Positions 1 through 7,045 of a stretch of 64,000 nt of DNA are shown here, in pieces. The stretch comes from Paenibacillus taihuensis (GTDB lineage: Bacteria > Bacillota > Bacilli > Paenibacillales > Paenibacillaceae), in NCBI RefSeq assembly GCF_003386535.1, contig NZ_QTTN01000002.1:1-64000 (forward strand), given 5' to 3'. The notes under the pieces were generated by a model. That model saw only the letters and a program-made list of their open reading frames with translations. It was not told the origin of the DNA and made no database searches. Numbering within the stretch: position 1 is the first letter of the stretch; every line of letters starts with the position of its first letter. The position numbers were made by a program, and so were the translations under genes.

Positions 1-368
1 TGTAGACATTTCCTGCGCTCAAGAGACGATGAACCCCCGTCTGATGTTGAAGCACTGATTCGAAGAAACGTTTTGCCGATTCGCCCGATTCGACCAGGGC
101 AGCAGAATACGCGCAAAACACGCTATAAATCATCTGTAAGCTTCGTCTACAGAGTAGCATAAATCGGTTCGAATGAACATTTTTTAAGCGGATTGTCTAT
201 CCGCTTGTTTGCTGTACACTTTTTTCAGACTGCACCAAAAAAACAAACGGCACAGGGGTTTCCCTCATGCCATTTTGGATTCCATTTCTATTCTCGGTCA
301 ATGTCATTGAGTTAACTTAATGACATTGCCCTATCAGGAGCGGCTTCTTGATTAACCGAACATATCCG
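1..368. other. Non-coding left edge of window
   Basis: I see no convincing gene here. A short hairpin (stem AAGCGGAT/ATCCGCTT, about 186-206) follows a T-run on the + strand but has no good U-tract after it on either strand, so it is a poor terminator. A stronger inverted repeat lies at 299-328 and is listed separately. TGTAGAC at 1-7 and GTCTACA near 145-151 are complementary but far apart. This is probably the downstream region of the NlpC/P60 gene plus the flank of a gene outside the window. Confidence 0.5.
299..328. repeat. Perfect inverted repeat, 10-bp arms
   Basis: CAATGTCATT and AATGACATTG are perfectly complementary and separated by GAGTTAACTT, which itself contains the palindrome GTTAAC. 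It lies about 40 bases past the stop of the NlpC/P60 gene. There is no U-run on the minus-strand side, so it is either a weak terminator, an RNA-stabilising hairpin or a protein-binding palindrome. Confidence 0.6.
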
Positions 369-1457
369 TTACAGCACCCTTCTCCCCCACATAACCCGAT
401 CATCCCAGTTGCCATTCAGCTTCGTAATCGTAACCCCAGGATCGCCATATGTCTGGATCACTTGGTCATTGCCAATATAGAGCCCGACATGCCCGACAAT
501 ATTGTTTGTTTTGTAACGGCCGGGGGTGTAGAAGAAGACGATATCGCCCGGGATGAAGTTTTTCTGAGTGACATACTTGCCAACGGTCGATTGTGAACGA
601 GAGGAGCGAGGCAGGTCGACACCGACATGCTTGAAAATATGCTGCACAAACGAGGAGCAATCGAACTTGCGGCTCTCCGCATAAGGGGCTGCATTAAATT
701 TATAAGGCACGCCCATGTACTTCTTCGCATATGCGATGACCTCGTCCACTTTGTCCTGATCTGCTGTGTTGTTCCCGTTCTCGACGTCGTTCCCGTTATT
801 GCCGTTCCCTTCATTGGAGCCGTTATTAATGGAGTTGCCGCCGTCGCCGATGTAATTGCCGTTCTCATCATAGTTGTCGGGATTATCGTAATTCGAATTG
901 TCGTTGTTCGGACTGTTATAGTCGTAGCTGTTCATATCCGTCGACTGCGCACGGAACTGACTCGCCCCTGGAGGGGTATTCACGAGCGCATTCGTCGGGG
1001 GCTGATGCGTCCGCGCTTCAATGATCACCGATTGGCTGTTAGAATCCCAACGGACCGGCTGTTGAATGAGTTGAGACAAGGAGCGCAGCTCCAGGCATAC
1101 ATTGTTGTCGATCATCCGCGGCGCATCGCTCAGCAGAATCTGTTGATCACCGATTTCCGCTTGCTTCGAACCCACCTTGAACGTGTAGATCGGGTCGGTA
1201 AAGCCCATGGCAGCTACGCGATTTTTAGCATTTTCGTCATAGTGATACTGCAAATACGAAGCGGCACGTTCCGCCGGAATCCAGACGCCGCCCTTCTCTT
1301 CCCAGTGCCTCGTCTTAATGGTCGTTGCTTGCCCCTGTGCCTTCAAATTGACGACAGAGCCTGCCGTGTTATTCTTCGTGACCGTACCGCCGCTGCCCGA
1401 CGCACATGAAGTGAGCAGCAGTACTGCACTTGCAAGCACCATGGATGGTTTGAGCAT
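369..1457 (-). CDS. NlpC/P60 family lipoprotein (cell-wall endopeptidase)
   Basis: The 362-residue product has a lipoprotein signal (lipobox LTSC near residue 18), so it is probably anchored outside the membrane. Residues about 50-150 resemble a copper-amine-oxidase-like stalk domain (WIPAERAASYL, then LELRSLSQLI). An Asn/Gly-rich linker follows (about 175-230). The C-terminal 120 residues are an NlpC/P60 cysteine peptidase: the nucleophile sits in FDCSSFVQ and the histidine in GHVGLYIG. The family cuts gamma-D-Glu-diaminopimelate bonds in peptidoglycan stem peptides. The ATG start follows GGGAGG by eight bases. The gene is divergent from the L,D-transpeptidase gene, another wall enzyme. The physiological target is inferred. 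Confidence 0.9.
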   Translation of the reverse strand: MLKPSMVLASAVLLLTSCASGSGGTVTKNNTAGSVVNLKAQGQATTIKTRHWEEKGGVWIPAERAASYLQYHYDENAKNRVAAMGFTDPIYTFKVGSKQAEIGDQQILLSDAPRMIDNNVCLELRSLSQLIQQPVRWDSNSQSVIIEARTHQPPTNALVNTPPGASQFRAQSTDMNSYDYNSPNNDNSNYDNPDNYDENGNYIGDGGNSINNGSNEGNGNNGNDVENGNNTADQDKVDEVIAYAKKYMGVPYKFNAAPYAESRKFDCSSFVQHIFKHVGVDLPRSSRSQSTVGKYVTQKNFIPGDIVFFYTPGRYKTNNIVGHVGLYIGNDQVIQTYGDPGVTITKLNGNWDDRVMWGRRVL

Positions 1458-1639
1458 CTATAGATCCTCCCTATTTTGATAGTCCTCGATCGGCTGTGGT
1501 TTGATTTTCCACACGGACATGTAGTATCCCTCATCGGTTGCGAACTATGCGCATGACGGAGGTTGCCCTGCCTGCTCGACTACTGCCCATTCCTCCGCTG
1601 CGGCTTGCTCATATGCTGACGGAAAGGAGTGAATCCAAG

Positions 1640-1978
1640 GTGCCTAATTATCGAATTATCGTCGATTTATCCGACCGCCAATTATATTTGCTGGACGGGA
1701 GCATCGTCGTCCGCGGCTTCCCTGTCGGCATTGGCAAGATGCTCACCCGAACGCCTACTGGCGAGTACGAGATCATTAACAAACAGCCCAATCCCGGCGG
1801 GCCTTTCGGCGTCCTGTGGATGGGCTTGTCCAAGCCGCATTACGGCATTCACGGCACGAACGATCCGAGCTCCATCGGCAGACAAGTATCTCACGGTTGT
1901 ATTCGAATGTATAATGAAGATGTGCTGGCTTTGTCCGCACTCGTTCCGATCCATACACGTGTGACGATTAGGCCATAA
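1640..1978 (+). CDS. L,D-transpeptidase, YkuD family (short form)
   Basis: The 112-residue protein is almost entirely a YkuD catalytic domain. The signature is clear: [10 protein letters not shown] followed by SHGCIRM, giving the catalytic histidine and cysteine. Such enzymes form 3-3 or lipoprotein cross-links in peptidoglycan from L,D bonds. I chose the GTG at 1640 because AAAGGAG lies ten bases upstream and the protein then begins directly with the domain ([10 protein letters not shown]). Longer in-frame starts upstream lack a ribosome binding site. There is no signal peptide or LysM module, which is usual for this short Bacillales type. It reads away from the NlpC/P60 gene with about 180 bases between them for two promoters. 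Confidence 0.88.
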   Translation: MPNYRIIVDLSDRQLYLLDGSIVVRGFPVGIGKMLTRTPTGEYEIINKQPNPGGPFGVLWMGLSKPHYGIHGTNDPSSIGRQVSHGCIRMYNEDVLALSALVPIHTRVTIRP

Positions 1979-2090
1979 TGATCAAAAATCAAGGCAGCAG
2001 CACCTGAAATTCATGCAACAATGTGACTTGAAGGTGCGTCTACATAGTACAAGTGCAAAATCATGCCATATGCGCAAGAGGGGGATTAAT

Positions 2091-3104
2091 ATGAGAAAAC
2101 CGCTGCTCGTCATGACGATGCTGGTCGTGTTGTTTCTGGCTGTAACGCAATCTGTTTGGGCGTTCTCCGATACGAAGCAGGATCCGAATGAGGCGAAAAT
2201 AACCGAGCTGCAGAAACGCGGCATTTTGAGCGGAAGTGGAAGCAAGAACGATCTGTTCGTGCCGAATGGCAAAGTGACCTACGCGGCTGGCATTACGATG
2301 CTTGTCAAAGGTCTTGGACTTAACATCGATAACCTTCGTTTCTTCAAGAAGCCTGAAGTGTCCGACAGCTTCTCCATGATGAAGAATGATGCGTGGTATG
2401 CAGACACCTTCATTATCGCGGCTTACAACGATTTGGATTTGGCTCGTGATACGAATCCCGCTGCAAGCATGACACGTGAACAGTTCGCCCATCATCTGTA
2501 CAAAACGCTTCTGCGCACAGGCAATTATGCCTTCGATGATCTTGGCGTTGTGCTGAAGGATCAAGCGGACGTTAATCCGTCTTACTTTGGCAGTATTCAG
2601 ACGCTAATAACGACGCATATTATTCAGGTCGATGCGAGCCAGAAGTTTAATCCGAAAGCCGCCATCACTCGCAGTGAAGCGGCTGGCTGGCTCTACAACA
2701 CAATCAAATTCGTGGAGGAGCATTCTTCGATGCCAGTTGAGCAACCGACACCATCTCCGCTCTTTGACGTGAAGCTATTTACTGCAGCAGTCAACAAGGA
2801 TGTTAATGCAGTGACCGTGTCCGCACAAGCGCCGAACCCAGGTTATGGCGTTCGTATTGCTTCGATCTCGTTCGAGGGCAATCAAGCGATCATCTATGTA
2901 GAACCAACTTCCCCGGATAAGGACAAAATGTACCCGCAAGTCATTACCGAGGTGAAAGCAGTTACGTACGTGTCTTCCGCTTACACGCCAGTACTTGGCG
3001 CGTCGGGCGCTTCCATCGGCGGCTCGACAGGTATTATCGGCGCGAACGGAACGTCTGCTGCAGATTCAGGTGCAAGTGCATCATCTACTGCTGAAAATCA
3101 ATAA
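2091..3104 (+). CDS. S-layer homology domain protein with PrcB-like C-terminal domain
   Basis: The product is about 337 residues and starts at the ATG after AAGAGGGGG. It has a classical signal peptide (cleavage probably after SVWA). Three SLH-like segments follow: one around ITELQKRGILSG, one around AWYADTFIIAAYNDL, and one around ITTHIIQVDASQKFNPKAAI with TRSEAAGWLY. SLH domains bind pyruvylated secondary wall polymer. After a Pro-rich hinge, the segment GYGVRIASISFEG...IYVEPTSP resembles the PrcB_C domain associated with protease complexes. The last 35 residues are Gly/Ser/Ala low complexity. The protein is inferred to sit in the wall, where it may modulate a protease. A bidirectional terminator follows. 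Confidence 0.8.
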   Translation: MRKPLLVMTMLVVLFLAVTQSVWAFSDTKQDPNEAKITELQKRGILSGSGSKNDLFVPNGKVTYAAGITMLVKGLGLNIDNLRFFKKPEVSDSFSMMKNDAWYADTFIIAAYNDLDLARDTNPAASMTREQFAHHLYKTLLRTGNYAFDDLGVVLKDQADVNPSYFGSIQTLITTHIIQVDASQKFNPKAAITRSEAAGWLYNTIKFVEEHSSMPVEQPTPSPLFDVKLFTAAVNKDVNAVTVSAQAPNPGYGVRIASISFEGNQAIIYVEPTSPDKDKMYPQVITEVKAVTYVSSAYTPVLGASGASIGGSTGIIGANGTSAADSGASASSTAENQ

Positions 3105-3130
3105 TGTCTAAAAATTAGAAAGAAAAAAGA

Positions 3131-3172
3131 GAGACCCTTTGTGACCAAGCAGGCTTGGTCTCAGAGGGTCTC
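3131..3172. terminator. Bidirectional intrinsic terminator
   Basis: GAGACCCT pairs with AGGGTCTC, and inside it GACCAAGC pairs with GCTTGGTC around a short loop. On the minus strand the hairpin is followed by TCTTTTTTCTTTCT. It separates the convergent SLH gene (+) and radical SAM gene (-). Confidence 0.85.
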
Positions 3173-3179
3173 TTCTATG

Positions 3180-4040
3180 TTAGGGCATAAACCCTGCCTG
3201 CCCGAAGTAGACGGCTCCTTCGGGCATTTGCCGTTTCAGCGCGCAGGCGAAGCGGTCCGCGGTCTCCGGCGTGTAGAGCTCGCCATGGCCGAGCGCTGCA
3301 TACCGCTCGGCCATCTTAAGCTGCGCCGAGCGCTTGCCGCTGCTGCCATCGCCGCGGAAGAAGTCGTCGACGACGACGCGCTCGACCGCTTCGGCGAGCA
3401 GCGCAGGGAACGCTTCGCTGCAAGGCAGCAGCGGCGACACGGCCGCCTGCACGGCGATGCCCGCTTCGCGAAGCGTGCGGATCGCGCGCAGCCGGGCGGC
3501 GATCGGCGGCGCCGCGGGCGTCAGCTCTTTGCGGACGGATTCCATGTCCGTCTCCACTGTCATGCTGACGCGGACATGCTTCCCGAGCCGCTGCAGCAGA
3601 TCAATATCCCGCTCCACGAGCGGGCTGCGCGTCTGGACGAGCACGAATGCCGGCGGCTCCTCCGCCATCACCTCGAGCACGCGCCGCGTCACCCGCTCCT
3701 TATACTCCGCTGGTTGATAAGGGTCGGTCGCGGATGACATGAAGACGGTGACTTCGCCTTTCGTCAGCGCCTTGTGCCACTCTTTGCGGAACTGCGCCGC
3801 ATCCAGCGGCTTCGCATCCACCCACTCTCCCCACGGCTCGTTCCGAAACAGCGCGATCGGCATCCGCCGCACATAACAGTAGGAGCAGCCGAACACGCAG
3901 CCCGAATAGGGATTGAGCGTATAGCTATATCCAGTCAGATAACCGGATGCCGGGTTAAGTAGACGGATTGTCGACTTCTTCGCCTTAGCCTTGACCTCGG
4001 CATCGTGATCGCTCGCTGACTTCGAAGCATCTGTTGACAT
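3180..4040 (-). CDS. Radical SAM protein, SPL-like (COG1533 type)
   Basis: The 286-residue product has the radical SAM cluster motif CVFGCSYC (CxxxCxxC) near residue 50, within NPYSGCVFGCSYCYVRR, the hallmark of the spore-photoproduct-lyase-like COG1533 group. VFMSSATDPYQPAE follows. It lacks the length and C-terminal features of true spore photoproduct lyase (about 340 residues), so I would not call it splB. Members bind a 4Fe-4S cluster and cleave S-adenosylmethionine; the substrate is unknown. The ATG is preceded by AAGGAGG at a longish 12 bases. It is immediately downstream of ung, a DNA-repair gene, with an octamer repeat between. A link to DNA repair is only suggested by that position. 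Confidence 0.8.
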   Translation of the reverse strand: MSTDASKSASDHDAEVKAKAKKSTIRLLNPASGYLTGYSYTLNPYSGCVFGCSYCYVRRMPIALFRNEPWGEWVDAKPLDAAQFRKEWHKALTKGEVTVFMSSATDPYQPAEYKERVTRRVLEVMAEEPPAFVLVQTRSPLVERDIDLLQRLGKHVRVSMTVETDMESVRKELTPAAPPIAARLRAIRTLREAGIAVQAAVSPLLPCSEAFPALLAEAVERVVVDDFFRGDGSSGKRSAQLKMAERYAALGHGELYTPETADRFACALKRQMPEGAVYFGQAGFMP

Positions 4041-4069
4041 AGGCTCAGTCTGCCTCCTTCTCGAACTGC

Positions 4070-4123
4070 TTAGACTGTTACTGTTAGACTGATAAATTGT
4101 TAGACGGTTAGACGATTAGACGG
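4070..4123. repeat. Degenerate octamer tandem repeat (TTAGACGG/TTAGACTG)
   Basis: The stretch reads TTAGACTG, TTACTG, TTAGACTG, ATAAATTG, TTAGACGG, TTAGACGA, TTAGACGG: roughly seven units of period eight with small lesions. The last copies run through the ung stop codon. It looks like a slippage-generated microsatellite between ung and the radical SAM gene. Confidence 0.75.
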
Positions 4124-4808
4124 TCATCTTGGCTAGTGCCGGAATCTCCCAATCAATCTCTTGCACTCCGAGCTCTCGCAGATAGTCATTCGCGCGCGAG
4201 AATGGACGGCTGCCGAAGAAACCTTTGCGCGCGGCAAAAGGACTCGGATGCGCCGAGGCGATCACATGGTGCCGATCCGCATCAATTGCTGCTGCCTTCT
4301 CCTGCGCGTGCTTGCCCCACAGGATGAACACGACTGGAAGCTCACGTGCATTTAATGCCGCAATGACGGCATCGGTGAATATCTCCCAGCCGATTCCTTT
4401 GTGGGAAGCAGGCTCCCCTGCTCTGACTGTGAGCACATTGTTGAGCATCAGCACACCTTGCTTCGCCCACGCCTCCAGGCAGCCATGATCCGGAATCGTG
4501 CAGCCGAGGTCTTCCTGCAGCTCTTTGTACATATTTTGCAGCGATGGCGGTGTCTTGACTCCATGCCTCACCGAGAAGCTGAGACCATGCGCTTGCCCCG
4601 GTCCGTGGTATGGATCTTGCCCGATAATGACAACCTTTGTATCGGCGTACGGGGTAAACCGCAGCGCGTTGAACACATCGGACGGTTCCGGGTAGATCGC
4701 GTCATGCTCATACTGCTCCGCCAGCCGAGACATGAGGCTCGTGAAATATGGCTTGTGCGTCTCCTCCGCCAGTACGGTTGACCAGTCGTTATCTATATTC
4801 CAATGCAT
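4116..4808 (-). CDS. ung: Uracil-DNA glycosylase, family 1
   Basis: The 230-residue enzyme excises uracil from DNA in base-excision repair. Motif [19 protein letters not shown], carries the catalytic Asp. The water-activating loop near the C-terminus is [13 protein letters not shown], with the key histidine. The start is the ATG of MHWNIDNDW, with GGAGGG five bases upstream; 17 extra upstream codons in frame lack any ribosome binding site. Length matches the family (about 225-230). The stop codon lies inside the octamer repeat, so the C-terminal residues (KMTV) may be variable between strains. Confidence 0.96.
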   Translation of the reverse strand: MHWNIDNDWSTVLAEETHKPYFTSLMSRLAEQYEHDAIYPEPSDVFNALRFTPYADTKVVIIGQDPYHGPGQAHGLSFSVRHGVKTPPSLQNMYKELQEDLGCTIPDHGCLEAWAKQGVLMLNNVLTVRAGEPASHKGIGWEIFTDAVIAALNARELPVVFILWGKHAQEKAAAIDADRHHVIASAHPSPFAARKGFFGSRPFSRANDYLRELGVQEIDWEIPALAKMTV

Positions 4809-4877
4809 GAATGCCCTCCGGTAAATAAAGAAGTGAGATAGTGATTCTATCATGTCCACCGCAAAAGCACAAAGCCA

Positions 4878-5390
4878 CTAAACTTGTGATGGTATATGCG
4901 ATATAAAGCACTCAATTGATCCGTCAAAAGGAAACTGACTCCGTTCAATACGCTGCTGCAAATTAGCAAGCTCTTGCCTCACCTTGGCGATCAGTGCCGG
5001 AGGATATCCGAACTGAGCCGAATGCAGCTCAAACTCGTCCTCATCAACGACCTCCCACTTCCCGCGCTTGCAGACGAGGTCAATATCAAGATTTATGAAT
5101 GTAACGGTATCGCCTTCCATTCGGGCAGGCTCACTGATGTTGCAATAATACTGCGTAATCTGCCCATCCACGATATCCGCACTTACCGTAAACCAGGCAT
5201 CGAACGGAAAACACTCGATCGTCCAATTCTCTACCGTGAACGTCTTGCCCTTCGTAAAATGCTTCAGCTTCCTTCCGTAATGAGCGAGCACGAAGATATG
5301 CGAGTCCGTTCGCTCGAGCAATGTCGTACTCCACTCATAATGGGGGCGGTCGCCATATTTTCGAGCTTGAATCGTAATCGGAACTTGCAT
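4878..5390 (-). CDS. DUF402 family protein (Ntdp-like nucleoside phosphatase fold)
   Basis: The 170-residue product belongs to the DUF402 family, whose characterised staphylococcal member is a nucleoside tri/diphosphatase (family knowledge). The conserved acidic core is visible as FINLDIDLVCKRGKWEVVDE followed by DEFELH, which would bind a divalent metal and phosphate. The ATG follows AAGGAGG at a good distance. Its 3' third is duplicated as a broken copy at 6699-6960 on the other side of trpB, in the same orientation. The activity of this copy is inferred from family membership only. Confidence 0.82.
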   Translation of the reverse strand: MQVPITIQARKYGDRPHYEWSTTLLERTDSHIFVLAHYGRKLKHFTKGKTFTVENWTIECFPFDAWFTVSADIVDGQITQYYCNISEPARMEGDTVTFINLDIDLVCKRGKWEVVDEDEFELHSAQFGYPPALIAKVRQELANLQQRIERSQFPFDGSIECFISHIPSQV

Positions 5391-5410
5391 TGCGATGTCC
5401 TCCTTAAATC

Positions 5411-5464
5411 AAAAGCCTCCTCTGCCATCATTCTGAATCAATCAGAACAAGAAGCAAAGGAGAC
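5411..5464 (-). terminator. Two-tier intrinsic terminator after trpB
   Basis: On the minus strand GTCTCCTTTGC (5464-5454) pairs with GCAGAGGAGGC (5425-5415), eleven pairs including wobbles. Inside is a second hairpin, TTCTGA-TTGA(T)-TCAGAA. TTTTGATTT follows. The nested architecture and the TGAT(G)GC junction resemble the terminators at 9296-9354 and 18081-18136. Confidence 0.75.
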
Positions 5465-5477
5465 TCATCATCATCAA

Positions 5478-6641
5478 TTACTTATGCAGCATGTGGAAGA
5501 CTTGCTCAACGTCCTTATCGCCGCGGCCGGACAGGTTGATGATCAGAATCTTGTCCTTATCGAGCGTAGGCGCAAGCTTCTTCGCATAGGCGACCGCATG
5601 CGAGCTTTCGAGCGCCGGAATAATGCCTTCCGTCCGCGATAGCTCTTGGAACGCTTCAAGCACTTCTTCGTTCGTTACCGTCACATACTCCGCACGGCCG
5701 TTCACTTTCATATTGCTGTGCTCTGGTCCGATACCTGGGTAGTCGAGACCAGCGGCAATCGAATACGTTGGCTTCGGATTGCCTTGCTCATCGAGCAGGA
5801 CAAGACATTTGAATCCGTGCAGTACGCTTGGCACGCCTTCTGTGAGCGACGGCGCTTGATCCGGCTCAACGCCAATTAGGCGAACGGACGGCTCGTCGAT
5901 ATAGTGCGCGAAGGCACCGATCGCATTGCTGCCGCCGCCTACGCAAGCGAGTACGGCATCAGGCAGCCTGCCTTCTTTTTCAAAAATTTGACGCTTCGAC
6001 TCTTCGCTGATGACCGCTTGGAAATGCTTCACCATCGTCGGGAACGGATGCGGGCCAACCGCTGAGCCGAGCAAATAGAACGTATTGCGATAGTTGGCTA
6101 TGAGATCGTTCAGCGCTTCGTCTACCGCATCCTTGAGGCGCCCTTGGCCTTTCTCAACTGGCACGACTTTGGCACCGAGAAGTTCCATCCGGAACACATT
6201 CAGCGCTTGCCGGCGCGTATCTTCAGCACCCATGTAGATGATGCAATCCATGCCGAACATCGCACATGCCGTTGCCGTCGCAACCCCATGCTGCCCAGCG
6301 CCTGTCTCCGCAATGACGCGCTTCGCGCCCATACGTTTGGCGAGCAGGATCTGGCCAATAACGTTATTGATTTTGTGCGCTCCTGTGTGGTTCAGGTCTT
6401 CACGCTTTAAATAAATTTTCGCGCCGCCCCACTTCTCGGTCAGCTGCTTCGCAAACGTCAACGGGTTCTCCCGTCCAACGTACTCGCGCAGGTAGTAGCG
6501 GTACTCTTCATTGAATTCCGGGTCGTCCTTGTACTTCAGAAACTGAGCTTCCAGATGGTCCAATACTTCCTGCAGTTCAGGTGGAACGAAACTACCGCCA
6601 AACTCGCCAAAATATCCTCTTTCTGCCATCTCCTGATTCAT
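5478..6641 (-). CDS. trpB: Tryptophan synthase beta chain
   Basis: The product is about 387 residues and is the PLP enzyme that condenses indole with serine to make tryptophan. The PLP lysine is in [10 protein letters not shown], the phosphate loop in [12 protein letters not shown], and the family run [12 protein letters not shown] marks it as canonical TrpB (TrpB1) rather than TrpB2. I place the start at the ATG of [12 protein letters not shown], with GGAGG nine bases upstream; twelve extra codons upstream are possible. No trpA or other trp gene is adjacent, so it is a stand-alone copy. It may be a second trpB or part of a dispersed pathway. A TTGACA-type promoter lies just upstream in the broken DUF402 copy. 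Confidence 0.95.
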   Translation of the reverse strand: MNQEMAERGYFGEFGGSFVPPELQEVLDHLEAQFLKYKDDPEFNEEYRYYLREYVGRENPLTFAKQLTEKWGGAKIYLKREDLNHTGAHKINNVIGQILLAKRMGAKRVIAETGAGQHGVATATACAMFGMDCIIYMGAEDTRRQALNVFRMELLGAKVVPVEKGQGRLKDAVDEALNDLIANYRNTFYLLGSAVGPHPFPTMVKHFQAVISEESKRQIFEKEGRLPDAVLACVGGGSNAIGAFAHYIDEPSVRLIGVEPDQAPSLTEGVPSVLHGFKCLVLLDEQGNPKPTYSIAAGLDYPGIGPEHSNMKVNGRAEYVTVTNEEVLEAFQELSRTEGIIPALESSHAVAYAKKLAPTLDKDKILIINLSGRGDKDVEQVFHMLHK

Positions 6642-6696
6642 CTGCTTCAGCCTCCACTGGATCAATTCGATTCGCAAGCATATGTAACCCCTTCCA

Positions 6697-6725
6697 TTTT
6701 AAGGAGGCTTGTCCCTTTTTGTCAA
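6697..6725 (-). promoter_or_regulatory. Candidate sigma-A promoter for trpB
   Basis: On the minus strand TTGACA (6725-6720) is followed after 17 bases by TTAAAA (6702-6697). The -35 is perfect and the -10 weak. It overlaps the 3' end of the DUF402 pseudogene, about 55 bases before the trpB start. Confidence 0.45.
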
Positions 6726-6960
6726 AAGAAATCTAGTTCCGCGGGATGCAAGATATAAACCGTTCAATTGATCCGCATAAGGGAACTGTTTCCGTGCGAT
6801 GCGCCCCCGCAAACTCTCGTGCTCTTGCCGTATCCTAGCAATCAACTCAGGAGGATAGCCGATTTGGACTGAATAAAAACAAATTCATCCTCATCGACGA
6901 CTTCCAATTTCCCGCTCCGATAGACGAGATCAATATCAAGATCAATGAATGAGACTATTG
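6699..6960 (-). pseudogene. Truncated, frameshifted DUF402 paralogue (3' end only)
   Basis: Read on the minus strand from 6960, the codons give VSFIDLDIDLVYRSGKLEVV then DEDEF, matching the intact DUF402 protein at 4878-5390 (TFINLDIDLVCKRGKWEVV). A single-base deletion follows DEDEF; in the next frame the match resumes as IGYPPELIARIRQE (intact copy: FGYPPALIAKVRQE). The 5' two thirds are missing: similarity stops at about 6960, where AT-rich DNA begins. It is a decayed duplicate. Its break point marks the edge of the foreign-looking 7046-9055 gene region. Confidence 0.85.
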
Positions 6961-7045
6961 ATGTCAATCTCTAGTAAAGCACTACTTTAAGATCTGGAGA
7001 ATAATGAACTTAAACATATATCTTTCGACAATTTCACAAATTATG

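Noticed and set aside
186-206. Hairpin AAGCGGAT/ATCCGCTT as a terminator
   Set aside because: The A/T-run lies on the wrong side for either transcript, and the stem is short.
3180-4040. Calling this splB (spore photoproduct lyase)
   Set aside because: Too short and only the cluster motif region is shared with SPL; it belongs to the wider COG1533 group.
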